Assembly: GCF_963662555.1 (NCBI RefSeq)
Contig: NZ_OY759719.1
Span: forward strand, 186,001-250,000
Length of the DNA: 64,000 nt
Source of the DNA: Thiomicrorhabdus sp.
GTDB taxonomy: Bacteria > Pseudomonadota > Gammaproteobacteria > Thiomicrospirales > Thiomicrospiraceae
Reading direction: 5' to 3'
The notes below the pieces were generated by a model. The model was given only the letters and a program-made list of their open reading frames with translations, was not told the DNA's origin and did no database searches. Shown piece after piece: positions 44,944-55,088 of the stretch (positions are counted from its first letter, which is position 1; each line of letters starts with the position of its first letter). A program made the translations under genes and the position numbers.

Positions 44944-46291
44944 TTTCTACCATGCCTCCGCTTTTACCATCTTCCCATGCGTGTACACGCCATGTAACCA
45001 TAGCTGTACGGTGATAAACATTGTTAGTACCTTCTAAGTTACGCATTTGCGGCATAGGAGGTTGTACATAACCTGTTTCATCTGTAACACGGCTCATTAG
45101 GAATGCTTCTGAACCATCCCAATCCCATTCAAACTCAAAACGAGTCCAAGCTTTATCAAGAACAGGAGAAGTGAAATGTGCTTCTTTCCAGTTTTTACCA
45201 CCGTCAACAGAGATATCAACATGAGCAACCTTACCACGACCTGACCATGCTAAACCACGAACATAGTATTTACCTGGGCCTTGCATTTTAAAGTCTGGTG
45301 ATGGGTAAGTAATAACTGAGTTAGCTTCCATATACCATGAGAAACGCTGAGCAGTTCCATCAGGCATAAGTTCAGTATACTTAGAAGTTTCTTCACGGTG
45401 CTGTAAAGGAACATCATGAACTTGTACACGACGTAGGTATTTAACCCACATGTTAGCTTCACAACCAGGTACAACTAAACGGATTGGGTAACCTTGCTCA
45501 CGACGTAGAGCTTCACCGTTTTGTGCATAAGCTACATAACAGTCATCCATAGCCATATCTAAAGGAATAGAGCGAGACATACCAGAAGCATCCGCACCTT
45601 CAGGAATAATCCACTTACCTTCAGGCTTAATACCAGCTTCTTTTAATAGATCAGATAGACGTACACCAGTGTATTCAACACAAGACATCATTCCGTGAGT
45701 CCACTGTACAGAGTTCAACTGAACACCCTTCCACTCTAACGCTCCGTTAGCAGGACATTCGATGAAGTGAATACGTGATACTGATGGGAAACGCTTAAGA
45801 TCTTCCATAGTGAAGATTAATGGGCGCTCAACTAAACCGTGAATAACTAAACGATGTTTTTCAGGATCAATTGTTGGTACACCACCGTGGTAACGTTCAA
45901 AGTGAAGACCGTTAGGAGTAATGATACCGTTTAGGCTTTGAATAGGAGTCATAGTAATCGAAGCCATAGAATCTGGTGTTAACCATTCTAAAGTACGACG
46001 TTGAACTTCTTTTTCAAAAGGTGAAGGCATACCATATGGGTACTTACGAACACCAAAACCAAGAGACTTACGAGCCGCTCCGTCTTGTAATACTGTTGTA
46101 ATTTCTTCTTTACCAGCATAAGGGGCTACTGCTTTCTTAGCATCATAACCAGCACCTTCTGCTGCACTAGCTGCTTTAGTGAACATCACTCCACCAGCTA
46201 CAGCCGCACTACCTTTTAAAAAGGCACGACGACCTTGGTTGCGACTGTCTTCAGTCTGAACTGCAACCTTTTCTACGATTTGATCTGTCAT
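44930..46291 (-). CDS. soxC: Sulfane dehydrogenase molybdenum subunit
   Basis: A 453-residue periplasmic molybdoenzyme that, with SoxD, oxidises the SoxY-bound sulfane sulfur and so allows full thiosulfate oxidation without sulfur globules. A Tat signal (GRRAFLKGSAAVAGG) shows export in folded, cofactor-loaded form. FIECPANGALEWKG holds the cysteine that ligates molybdenum, and the C-terminal dimerisation domain (GRGKVAHVDISVDGGKNW) is of the sulfite-oxidase type. AAGGAG precedes the ATG. The molybdenum-cofactor genes downstream on the same strand would serve it. Confidence 0.93.
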   Translation of the reverse strand: MTDQIVEKVAVQTEDSRNQGRRAFLKGSAAVAGGVMFTKAASAAEGAGYDAKKAVAPYAGKEEITTVLQDGAARKSLGFGVRKYPYGMPSPFEKEVQRRTLEWLTPDSMASITMTPIQSLNGIITPNGLHFERYHGGVPTIDPEKHRLVIHGLVERPLIFTMEDLKRFPSVSRIHFIECPANGALEWKGVQLNSVQWTHGMMSCVEYTGVRLSDLLKEAGIKPEGKWIIPEGADASGMSRSIPLDMAMDDCYVAYAQNGEALRREQGYPIRLVVPGCEANMWVKYLRRVQVHDVPLQHREETSKYTELMPDGTAQRFSWYMEANSVITYPSPDFKMQGPGKYYVRGLAWSGRGKVAHVDISVDGGKNWKEAHFTSPVLDKAWTRFEFEWDWDGSEAFLMSRVTDETGYVQPPMPQMRNLEGTNNVYHRTAMVTWRVHAWEDGKSGGMVENVQY

Positions 46292-46540
46292 TTATTGCTC
46301 CTTGATGGCCTTACTAAAAGTAACACCCCAGATTCAAGAGTTTAAATTATCCAAATAGCCTGATTGCCGAACAGTTGTCACCAACCAAGGCTAATACAGT
46401 TATTGCTGGCTAGCTATAATAAATTTTAAAATCTATGACTGCAAGTCTAAACACAACAAAAATTAGGAATCTCTTATATAATTTTTTTATAAGGGTAACG
46501 GTTTATATCTATACCCTGTCTTTTTTTCAGTTAAAACACA

Positions 46541-46990
46541 CTATATAGTGGGTAGGCTTTCTCTTGAGCATATTGGCCCCATTTTAGGATTTTCTATATC
46601 TTCAGCAACTTGACTTAAGAATTGTTGTAATTCATCAATTGTTAGTACAGAAAGTATCTTATTCATAATTTCAGGGTGAATCGCTACAGTAGTAAATTGG
46701 CCCGAGCTTAACTGAACTTGAACACCGCATGCATCCGCAATTGCTCCCCCATCATCATTACCTTCAACTTGTGCCGCTTGCTCACCAAACAACATATCTC
46801 CATACTCTTCTTCAATTTTTTCCATTAAAGTGTCGTCAAGACCGTCGGCAATCTTAATCGTAAAAGAGTCGTCATCTGTATGAGTAATGTCAACAACCAG
46901 CTCCGTTGCTACACCTAGATTTTCACAATAGGTTTGAAAGCGTTTTGCTAGGGCTTCATCAAAAAACATATACTCCATTAAGTCTTCCAC
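46541..46990 (-). CDS. Hypothetical acidic protein
   Basis: A 149-residue acidic cytosolic protein I do not recognise. It begins MEDLMEYMFFDEALAKRFQTYCENLGV and ends with GPICSRESLPTI; the middle is rich in Asp and Glu. The C-terminal half (HPEIMNKILSVLTIDELQQFLSQVAEDIENP) is helical. AAGGAG seven bases before GTG 46990 supports the unusual start. It is divergent to hemB with an 88-bp gap. Confidence 0.75.
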   Translation of the reverse strand: MEDLMEYMFFDEALAKRFQTYCENLGVATELVVDITHTDDDSFTIKIADGLDDTLMEKIEEEYGDMLFGEQAAQVEGNDDGGAIADACGVQVQLSSGQFTTVAIHPEIMNKILSVLTIDELQQFLSQVAEDIENPKMGPICSRESLPTI

Positions 46991-47012
46991 TCGTTGTCTC
47001 CTTTATTTTTAA

Positions 47013-48092
<1,080 letters not shown>

Positions 48093-48095
48093 GAA

Positions 48096-48929
48096 ATGAC
48101 AGATAAATATGCCGTTGTTGGTAATCCCATTGCTCATTCAAAATCACCGCTGATTCACCGTTTGTTTGCAGAACAAACTGAGCAAGATTTAGTTTATGAA
48201 GCGATTTTGATTGATTCAGAAGAGACGACATTTGAATGGGCGATTGCTGACTTAAAAAACCGTGGTTATAAAGGCATTAACATTACCGTACCGTTTAAAC
48301 TCGATGCATTTGAATATGCTGACCAGCTCTCACAAAGAGCTCAAACTGCACATGCGGTGAATACGTTTGATTTTAAATCAGACGGTTTAACCTTAGGTGA
48401 CAACACTGACGGTATTGGCTTAGTGAATGACATTGAAATAAACGGCCTGTGCTCTTTTAAAGACAAAAAAGTATTAATATTAGGTGCTGGCGGTGCGGTA
48501 CAAGGTATTTTAGAACCTCTTTTAGCAAAATCTCCAGGCCTGGTACACATTGCCAACCGCACAGCCAAACGAGCACAAGTATTAGCTGAGCGCTTCAATA
48601 GCTCTGTGCCTATTACTGCCAGTGGCTGGGAAGAGATTCCTGAAACACCATTTGATATTATCATTAATGGTACGTCCGCCAGTTTAGAGGGCAAACTACC
48701 GCCTATATCCAACAAGGTAATTGGAGCTGATAGTTTGGTTTATGACATGATGTACGGTGCTAAACCCACTGTATTTATGGATTGGGCTCAGCACGCTCAA
48801 CCTAGCTGTAAAACCATGGATGGTTTAGGCATGTTAGTAGGTCAAGCTGCAGAAGCGTTTTATATTTGGCGAGGTGTTAGGCCAGAAACCGCTTCAGTCA
48901 TTAAAGAAGTAAGAGAAACCATCTCTTAA
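48096..48929 (+). CDS. aroE: Shikimate dehydrogenase
   Basis: A 277-residue NADP-dependent enzyme of aromatic amino-acid synthesis. NPIAHSKSPLIHRLFAEQT binds shikimate, NITVPFKLDAF holds the catalytic lysine and GAGGAVQGI is the nucleotide loop; NRTAKRA gives NADP preference. It is cotranscribed with hemB. A palindrome at 48534-48543 reads in frame as Pro-Gly-Leu. Two more copies follow after the stop. Confidence 0.95.
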   Translation: MTDKYAVVGNPIAHSKSPLIHRLFAEQTEQDLVYEAILIDSEETTFEWAIADLKNRGYKGINITVPFKLDAFEYADQLSQRAQTAHAVNTFDFKSDGLTLGDNTDGIGLVNDIEINGLCSFKDKKVLILGAGGAVQGILEPLLAKSPGLVHIANRTAKRAQVLAERFNSSVPITASGWEEIPETPFDIIINGTSASLEGKLPPISNKVIGADSLVYDMMYGAKPTVFMDWAQHAQPSCKTMDGLGMLVGQAAEAFYIWRGVRPETASVIKEVRETIS

Positions 48930-48943
48930 AACAAGTCAAAACA

Positions 48944-48980
48944 ACCAGGCCTGGTAATTTTATTATTTAGCAGGCCTGGT
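48944..48980. repeat. Palindrome pair after aroE
   Basis: CCAGGCCTGG at 48945-48954 and CAGGCCTGG at 48971-48979, 26 bases apart, both followed by TAATT. The spacing is close to that of the pair at 35430. Confidence 0.9.
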
Positions 48981-49037
48981 AATTAAATTATCTTCCAATA
49001 AATCAATCTCGTTTGCTATTTATTAGCACACCTCAAA

Positions 49038-49066
49038 TCAATTCAATTCAATTCAATTCAATTCAA
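49038..49066. repeat. TCAAT pentanucleotide tandem repeat
   Basis: Five exact TCAAT units plus a partial one, in the gap between aroE and the end of a convergent gene. Tracts like this slip during replication, but it is outside any coding frame or evident promoter. Confidence 0.85.
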
Positions 49067-49072
49067 AACTTA

Positions 49073-50332
49073 TTACAACTGCCAACCAATCGCAATACTA
49101 ATCACACCAAGTACCGCCAACCAAAAAGCAGAAAAACGCCCAGATTTTGGCTCAGCCAACGCCAAAGCATAGGTAGCTTTAAGTAGGTTATTTGAACCTG
49201 CTGCAATTAAAATCGCCCCCGCAATCACATTATTTTGAGCTTCATAGCTACCGTTTAATATTGAAAGTACAAAAGGATCAATGTCGGTAAACCCAACTAA
49301 AGCAGAAAGGTACCGCACCCCGGTATCGCCATAACTATTCATAACAAATTGTGTGACCACCGCCATAAGAACAAACAGACCGGCAAAAATAAAGGCGACC
49401 TTAAGCTCTAACGGATTTTGAACACTACTGCTATCAATATTCTTATGTTCACCATTACGATTTTCGACTTGAATATAAATAAACGACAGTACAAACGCCG
49501 CTACACTTAACCCTAATAAAACAGGTAAAAGTTCAAGTGCGACACTCCACATAAATAAAGCAGCTATAACCCACAGCCTAATGTACATAAGACCGGTTGC
49601 AGAGATAATTGCAGCGGTCATTTTGTAACTTAGGCGAGGATATTCATTTGATTTTTTAGCCAAAACAACCGTGGTAGCAGTAGAAGAATAAATCCCTCCT
49701 AAAATACCCGTTACCATTAATCCTTGGTCTTTTACAAAGAACTTTTGTGAAACATAACCTAAATAAGAAACAGACGAAACCACCACCACCGCCAACCAAA
49801 TCTTAAACGGTGAAACAGGAATCCATAGATTAATATTGTCTTGTGGTAACAGCGGCAAAATAACCACGCTTAAAAGTACAAGTTTAGCGAGCGTATTTAG
49901 CTCATCATTAGAGACCTTTTCAGCCAGATCGTTTAACACTTGTTTAGAATTAAGCAATAAAACTATCACCACAAAAACTCCAGAAGCCAACCATAATGGT
50001 TGAGTCATAACTAAAGGAGCATAACTATAGGTTAACGCCCACACCAAAAATGTAAGCAGGCTACTGTTTTGAACTTTTAGACGTTGCCAATACAACAGAG
50101 CAAAAAGCACTGATAAAGAGGCAAACCCAAGCAAGTAAAGCCATTCGTTTACTAAAAAGAATACACTTGCCATTAATCCTGTTAGGGTCATTGTTCTTAC
50201 TGTGCCCAAAAACAGTTCTTGAGTGGCCGCATGAAACTTATGCTGATAACCCCTTAACTCAGAACCGGTTAAAAAACTGAACAGTAAAATCAGTACCAAT
50301 TGAGCCCAAAGCTCATGTTGCAATGCAATCAT
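49073..50332 (-). CDS. MgtC/DUF4010-family membrane protein
   Basis: A 419-residue protein with about 12 hydrophobic spans. The opening LILLFSFLTGSELRGYQHK resembles MgtC/SapB proteins, and the C-terminal half (GILGGIYSSTATTVVLAKKSNEYP...GFTDIDPFVLSIL...ILIAAGSNNLLKATYALAL) is DUF4010. The family's function is unknown; a link to divalent metals is inferred from MgtC. GGAA lies before the ATG. Stand-alone gene, followed on the same strand by nothing before aroE's convergent end. Confidence 0.85.
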   Translation of the reverse strand: MIALQHELWAQLVLILLFSFLTGSELRGYQHKFHAATQELFLGTVRTMTLTGLMASVFFLVNEWLYLLGFASLSVLFALLYWQRLKVQNSSLLTFLVWALTYSYAPLVMTQPLWLASGVFVVIVLLLNSKQVLNDLAEKVSNDELNTLAKLVLLSVVILPLLPQDNINLWIPVSPFKIWLAVVVVSSVSYLGYVSQKFFVKDQGLMVTGILGGIYSSTATTVVLAKKSNEYPRLSYKMTAAIISATGLMYIRLWVIAALFMWSVALELLPVLLGLSVAAFVLSFIYIQVENRNGEHKNIDSSSVQNPLELKVAFIFAGLFVLMAVVTQFVMNSYGDTGVRYLSALVGFTDIDPFVLSILNGSYEAQNNVIAGAILIAAGSNNLLKATYALALAEPKSGRFSAFWLAVLGVISIAIGWQL

Positions 50333-50384
50333 CGTATTTCCATACTATTGTGGTTTAAGCTAGTTTAAATAAACCCTCTAACGA

Positions 50385-50915
50385 CTACTCTGCTGCCTGA
50401 TAGTCATTTTTAAGCTTTACATAGTGTTGGGCTGAGTACTTAAAAAAAGCAATCTCTTTTTCAGTTAATGGACGTGCTTGTTTAACCGGAGAGCCTACAT
50501 ACAAATAACCACTCTCTAAAACCTTACCTGGTGGTACTAAACTATTTGCCCCAACCAACACATGCTTTTGAACTACGGCATTATCTAAAACAACCGCTCC
50601 CATACCTATTAAACACTCGTCTTCAAGAATACAGCCATGTAATATCGCATTATGACCAACGGTCACATCTTTACCCACAATACATTTGGATCCTTTAGAC
50701 CGATCACTTTCATGAGTGGTATGCACCACAGCACCATCTTGAATATTAGAACGATCTCCAATAACAATATCATTCACATCACCACGCAAAGTGGCATTAG
50801 GCCATATACCCACATCTTCACCTAATACGGTTTTGCCAATAACTACGGCACTATCATCCACCCAAGCAGTTGATGCCACTTGCGGAATAAATGACTTATA
50901 TTTTCTAATTGCCAT
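50385..50915 (-). CDS. Gamma-carbonic anhydrase-like hexapeptide protein (YrdA type)
   Basis: A 176-residue left-handed beta-helix protein. Repeated hexapeptides (IGKTVLGEDVGIWPNATLRGD onward) and the histidines in VVHTTHES, VGHNAILHGC are the metal ligands of gamma-class carbonic anhydrases. Many YrdA-type members lack proven anhydrase activity. In a CO2-fixing sulfur oxidiser a bicarbonate role is plausible but not shown. GGGAGA precedes the ATG. Confidence 0.88.
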   Translation of the reverse strand: MAIRKYKSFIPQVASTAWVDDSAVVIGKTVLGEDVGIWPNATLRGDVNDIVIGDRSNIQDGAVVHTTHESDRSKGSKCIVGKDVTVGHNAILHGCILEDECLIGMGAVVLDNAVVQKHVLVGANSLVPPGKVLESGYLYVGSPVKQARPLTEKEIAFFKYSAQHYVKLKNDYQAAE

Positions 50916-51247
50916 TTATACTTTCTCCCTTACTTTTTATTGGATAACCCAGCAATTCATATTGATAACTTACTCCAAGTGTTTCATTTTATAACCCAAG
51001 ATTATAGCCTAGTCATAATCCCTAGTCATATCATGCTAGCTTAAATACGGTTCAAGAAAAGGCATCTCATAATAACCAGATTCTACAGATAAGCTTTACA
51101 TAGGTTACATAATAAGATTTATAACCTAAGCAATTTACTAAAAAAATTTTATTACAAAAAGCACTTTATACGCACTTATACATAGTTCTATTAATTACTT
51201 AGTTTGCTAAACTTAACTCATATTAAATCAGATGATTAATTAGCCAG
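50916..51247. other. Gene-free AT-rich gap
   Basis: A 332-bp divergent gap between the carbonic anhydrase-like gene and the PilZ gene. I see no open frame of note, no strong hairpin and no palindrome copy; it should hold both promoters. Confidence 0.4.
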
Positions 51248-51622
51248 ATGAAAACGCCAGAACATAGTTTGTTACAGCCAAAAAAACAGAGCCAAGAGTT
51301 CATCGATCGACGCAGAGAAGAAAGGTTGCCCGCTCACTTACCTTCTATTCTGATTCAGAAAGGTCACACCATTTACACCACAATCATCAATCTATCATCT
51401 ACAGGTATTGGTTTTTTATCGGCTGTTCCTCTGAATACTAATGAGCAAGTAGAGATCAATTTTGAACGTAAATCAATGAACACCATGACCCCTGTAAGCC
51501 TAAAGGTAAATGTCCAGTCTTGCCAAGAGGTTGATTTTGAATATTACATTGGGGGTAGTATTTACAAGCAATCACTTGAATATACAAAGTTTTTTGAAAC
51601 CATTAAACATCCAAATCAATAA
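51248..51622 (+). CDS. PilZ-domain protein
   Basis: A 124-residue single-domain receptor for cyclic di-GMP. RRREERLPA gives the RxxxR part and NLSSTGIGF the N/DxSxxG part of the ligand site. Strand pattern VEINFERKSM and the C-terminal helix are normal. It would read the c-di-GMP made by GGDEF proteins of this genome, three of which lie in the window. A terminator follows. Confidence 0.88.
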   Translation: MKTPEHSLLQPKKQSQEFIDRRREERLPAHLPSILIQKGHTIYTTIINLSSTGIGFLSAVPLNTNEQVEINFERKSMNTMTPVSLKVNVQSCQEVDFEYYIGGSIYKQSLEYTKFFETIKHPNQ

Positions 51623-51674
51623 ACCCTAAAACACATTACCTTACTGTTGCCTATTTAAGCCAAGTTTTGTTTTT

Positions 51675-51686
51675 ACCAGGCCTGGT
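51675..51686. repeat. CCAGGCCTGG palindrome, intergenic copy
   Basis: ACCAGGCCTGGT with TTTT before and AATT after, 52 bases past the PilZ stop and 18 bases before a terminator. Confidence 0.9.
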
Positions 51687-51704
51687 AATTTGGTTCCTTG
51701 CATA

Positions 51705-51741
51705 AAAAAAGGCCGTTTATTATAAATAAACGGCCTTTTTT
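51705..51741. terminator. Bidirectional terminator
   Basis: AAAAAAGGCCGTTTAT (51705-51720) and ATAAACGGCCTTTTTT (51726-51741) form a 16-bp perfect stem between convergent pilZ and gor genes. Confidence 0.95.
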
Positions 51742-51778
51742 AATTAACGTGTCTAATCAAGTAAACAAAACTCAAAAC

Positions 51779-53134
51779 TTAACGCATTGTCACTAACTCT
51801 TCTGAGCTAGATGGGTGAATGGCAATGGTGGCATCTAAATCCGCTTTAGTAGCTCCCATTTGCACTGCAACGGCAAAACCTTGCAACATTTCATCCGCAC
51901 CATCACCCACAATGTGAATACCCACTACTTTTTCATCGTCACCAGTAACCACCAATTTTAAAGCGGTTTTGATTTGATGCTTAGTAAATGCATAACGCAT
52001 TGGCGTAAAGCTTGATGTATAAACTTTCACATTGTCATGACCATATTCTTTGCGAGCATCGTGTTCGGCTAAACCAACCGTACCTACTGGTGGGTGAGAA
52101 AAAATCACCGTTGGCACTGAACTTAAATCTAATTTCAAGTGAGGCTTATTGTTGTATAAACGCTCAGCCAAATAACGACCTGCACGAATCGCCACAGGAG
52201 TTAATTGAGGTTGACCTGTAACATCACCGATAGCGTAGATATTATCTACTGCCGTTTTATGATTTTCGTCAACCTCTATAAAGCCTTTACCGTTGGCAGA
52301 AAGGCCTGCGTTTTCTAAAGCTAAAGGTTCAATCAACGTAGTACGACCAACTGCCCAAACTACTTGGTCAAAACCGTGAATTTCTTGGCCATCGGTACTG
52401 TATACACTTATGGTTCCGTCTTCAGCACGTTCAAGTTTTTTCACTGCAAAGTGATATTCTTTTGTAATACCACTTTCTAACATTGAATCCGTTAATGTTT
52501 CACGAATCATGTCATCAAAACCACGTAACACTAAGTCTTTACGGCTAATCAATGTGGTATCGGTACCTAGAGCCTGAAACACTCCTGCAAGTTCAACGGC
52601 AATATAACCACTTCCTACAACAGCGACTTTTTTAGGTTGTTCAGTCAACGCAAAAAATCCATCTGAGCTAATACCTAGATCCGCATTTTCCGTTTCTTGC
52701 GGAATAAGTGGCGTACCACCTGGAGCAATTACAATGGTTTCAGCTGTATAGGTTTTACCATCAACTAAAACGGTATTTTTATCAACTAAACTTCCCCAGC
52801 CGTGTAAAACATCAACCCCTTTATCAGACATATAACCACCATACCAAGTGGTGATATTGCTAATATATTGCTCACGTTTTTCTACTAAAGTTGCCCAATC
52901 AAAGCCTTTTTGGTCAACATCAAAACCAAAGTCAGGAGCATCACGCAGAGCTTCGGCAATATGTGCACCAAACCACATGACTTTTTTAGGTACACAACCA
53001 ATGTTTACGCAAGTTCCACCCAGTTTTTTGGCTTCAACTACTGCACATTTTTTACCGTATTCTGCTGCACGCTCTACAATCGATAAACCGCCACTTCCGG
53101 CACCAATTGCAATTACATCATAATCAAAACTCAT
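51779..53134 (-). CDS. gor: Glutathione-disulfide reductase
   Basis: A 451-residue NADPH-dependent flavoprotein that keeps glutathione reduced. [19 protein letters not shown] binds [16 protein letters not shown] is the redox disulfide; [19 protein letters not shown] binds NADPH; and the C-terminal [14 protein letters not shown] holds the His-Glu pair. The family also includes trypanothione and mercuric reductases, but the N-terminal and C-terminal blocks fit Gor. AGGA precedes the ATG. Next upstream is a glutathione-using peroxidase fusion. Confidence 0.93.
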   Translation of the reverse strand: MSFDYDVIAIGAGSGGLSIVERAAEYGKKCAVVEAKKLGGTCVNIGCVPKKVMWFGAHIAEALRDAPDFGFDVDQKGFDWATLVEKREQYISNITTWYGGYMSDKGVDVLHGWGSLVDKNTVLVDGKTYTAETIVIAPGGTPLIPQETENADLGISSDGFFALTEQPKKVAVVGSGYIAVELAGVFQALGTDTTLISRKDLVLRGFDDMIRETLTDSMLESGITKEYHFAVKKLERAEDGTISVYSTDGQEIHGFDQVVWAVGRTTLIEPLALENAGLSANGKGFIEVDENHKTAVDNIYAIGDVTGQPQLTPVAIRAGRYLAERLYNNKPHLKLDLSSVPTVIFSHPPVGTVGLAEHDARKEYGHDNVKVYTSSFTPMRYAFTKHQIKTALKLVVTGDDEKVVGIHIVGDGADEMLQGFAVAVQMGATKADLDATIAIHPSSSEELVTMR

Positions 53135-53213
53135 GGTTAATCCTTTGTTTTTAATAGACTTAATAGCTATTTACAACCTATTTATCACTTTATAAGGCAT
53201 TAATAAATAGCAA

Positions 53214-53247
53214 TAAAAAAAGCCGATAGCGAAGAACATTATCGGCT
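53214..53247 (-). terminator. Terminator of the peroxiredoxin gene
   Basis: Read on the minus strand, AGCCGATA (53247-53240) pairs with TATCGGCT (53228-53221) and runs into TTTTTT. It separates the peroxiredoxin gene from gor. Confidence 0.85.
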
Positions 53248-53278
53248 CTTTAAAATAATCAATGCAGATTATTCTAGC

Positions 53279-53308
53279 TTAATATTTACCAGGCCTGGTA
53301 AATATTAA
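53279..53308. repeat. 30-bp perfect palindrome, longest copy of the family
   Basis: CCAGGCCTGG at 53289-53298 is flanked by arms TTAATATTTA and TAAATATTAA, giving 15 complementary pairs without a loop. It lies 30 bases after the end of the peroxiredoxin-glutaredoxin gene. Confidence 0.95.
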
Positions 53309-53337
53309 ATTGCGTTAAAACAAGTAATTTATAAAAA

Positions 53338-54075
53338 TTACTTCGCTAAAAACATTTCTAGATCATCTGAACCACCAATGTGTTCACCTTCAATGAATAC
53401 TTGTGGAACAGTACTTGCCTGAGCAACTGCACGTAATGTTTTTGAGCTTGGCCCGTGATTAGAAATGGTAATTTCTTCATAAGAAATACCGTTTTCTGTC
53501 AACATCGCTTTCGCTTTTTTACAGAAAGGGCAACCAGGCTTAGTGAAGATTGTTGCAACACGTGGTGGCTGTGCTTCTGGGTTAATATAAGCAAGCATGG
53601 TATCAGCATCAGATACTTCAAACGGGTCGCCTTCTACTTCTGGTTCAATAAACATCTTATCGATTACGCCATCTTTAACCAGCATAGAGTAGCGCCATGA
53701 ACGCATTCCAAAACCTAGGTCCGTTTTATCAACCAGCATCCCCATACCATCAGAGAACTCGCCGTTTCCATCAGGAATTAGTGTTACGTTGTCTGCCTCT
53801 TGGTCTTCTGCCCAAGCATTCATTACAAATGTATCGTTTACAGACATACAAACAATGCTATCAACGCCGTTTGCTTTAAATACAGAAGCTAGCTCGTTAA
53901 AACGTGGTAAGTGGCTAGAAGAACACGTTGGGGTAAATGCTCCCGGCAGTGAAAACACAGCGACTGTTTTACCTGCAAATAATTCATCTGTTGTAACATT
54001 AACCCATTCATCATTTTGACGTGTGCGGAATGTAACTGCTGGAACTTTTTGACCTTCTTTGTTTACTAATGCCAT
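53338..54075 (-). CDS. Peroxiredoxin-glutaredoxin fusion (Prx5/Grx hybrid)
   Basis: A 245-residue peroxidase that reduces hydroperoxides with glutathione by its own glutaredoxin domain. The peroxiredoxin part (1-160) has [19 protein letters not shown] with the peroxidatic cysteine; the glutaredoxin part (about 170-245) has [33 protein letters not shown]. This hybrid is known from Haemophilus and related bacteria. GAGGAG precedes the ATG. With gor next door it forms a glutathione peroxidase cycle. Confidence 0.94.
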   Translation of the reverse strand: MALVNKEGQKVPAVTFRTRQNDEWVNVTTDELFAGKTVAVFSLPGAFTPTCSSSHLPRFNELASVFKANGVDSIVCMSVNDTFVMNAWAEDQEADNVTLIPDGNGEFSDGMGMLVDKTDLGFGMRSWRYSMLVKDGVIDKMFIEPEVEGDPFEVSDADTMLAYINPEAQPPRVATIFTKPGCPFCKKAKAMLTENGISYEEITISNHGPSSKTLRAVAQASTVPQVFIEGEHIGGSDDLEMFLAK

Positions 54076-54250
54076 TTTTTACTCCTCAATTAAACAGCTG
54101 TTTTGTGCTGTTTAGTCGTTAATTAAAGTTTTAACGAGATCTTTCGTTAACTTGAAACCCAGTATACTGAAAGCAATACAATAAATAAAATCAATTATTT
54201 CTAATATATCAATAGTTATTAACTATCAGTAAATTCATTTATTCATCTAC

Positions 54251-54700
54251 TTATTGCAGCGTTGAGCCCTGTAAAGTGCGCATAAAAGGTTCTAAAACGT
54301 CTTTTTCTTGAGCATATTTCATTAATAAACCCAAAACTGCCTGGTCTTCATGAGATGAAGCAATACGTGCCGTTAACTGAAATTCTCTATCGGTTACGCC
54401 CCCTTTAAAACCTTCTAGCTCTAACAAGGCTGCAACCATACCTACATTTTGCATTAAACATGCCGCTTGCAGAGGTTTAACCGTTTCGCCTGCCGCATCT
54501 TTAGCGACTTCTTGTTGTGCAGAAACAAAATGCTCCTGTACCAAAACTATAGTCATCCAATAGTTCATTTCAGGGGCTTCTTGGCTTTCTAGCACATTCA
54601 AAAAAATCTCACGGGGATCAATCCCCTTATCGCGAATCAAACCCGCTGCAATACGTGCAAAAGGGGCTCTTTGTGCTTCATCTAAATTTAATAAATTCAT
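54251..54700 (-). CDS. Hypothetical protein
   Basis: A 149-residue, mostly helical, cytosolic protein of no family known to me. It begins MNLLNLDEAQRAPFARIAAGL and carries acidic segments (LESQEAPEM) and TDREFQLTARIASSHEDQAVLGLLMKYA. There is no signal peptide or membrane span. It lies upstream of the peroxiredoxin gene on the same strand, 175 bases away, so a shared transcript is uncertain. No clear ribosome-binding site. Confidence 0.65.
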   Translation of the reverse strand: MNLLNLDEAQRAPFARIAAGLIRDKGIDPREIFLNVLESQEAPEMNYWMTIVLVQEHFVSAQQEVAKDAAGETVKPLQAACLMQNVGMVAALLELEGFKGGVTDREFQLTARIASSHEDQAVLGLLMKYAQEKDVLEPFMRTLQGSTLQ

Positions 54701-55088
54701 GGTGTTAACTATCTATACTTGGTGAACAAAATGGCATGATTTGCTATTGCCACTACGATTAAGCCTATTCATACGTTTTACTTACAGGCTTATTACTTAG
54801 CTGTTTTAAATTATCCGCTTATTATAACCTCATTAAAACGGATTGTTTAAAGCTGTCCATTTAGCATTTTAACCGCATGCTTTAAGCACCTTCAATAAAG
54901 CATGCAAGGATTCATAATATTTGGTTCTGAACTTTGAAATTCAAGCGTTATGTCAATCTGACATATTTCCTCTTTATTTGCACATTTTTCGCTTGCGTAA
55001 TCAACTAAACTATATTTATAGTAAATGAACCTTTATTTTGACTCCTAAAAATGCTCAATATTTGCAGCAACCAACAGAGAGATTAATT
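54701..55088. other. Divergent gap before the efflux operon
   Basis: A 388-bp stretch without a gene. It contains the operator-like inverted repeat at 54949-54965. A possible -35 box, TTGCGT (54993-54998), with an AT-rich TTTATA region about 17 bases later may be the efflux promoter. No palindrome copy. Confidence 0.4.
54949..54965. promoter_or_regulatory. Operator-like inverted repeat upstream of efflux operon
   Basis: TATGTCA-ATC-TGACATA is a perfect 7-bp inverted repeat with a three-base centre, about 125 bp before the first efflux gene and 28 bp before a possible -35 box. It has the form of a TetR- or MarR-type operator; no regulator gene lies nearby. Confidence 0.5.

Noticed and set aside
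54729..54750. TGGCATGATTTGCT as a sigma-54 promoter before the efflux operon
   Set aside because: The GG to GC distance is eight bases, not ten, and no enhancer repeat is near.
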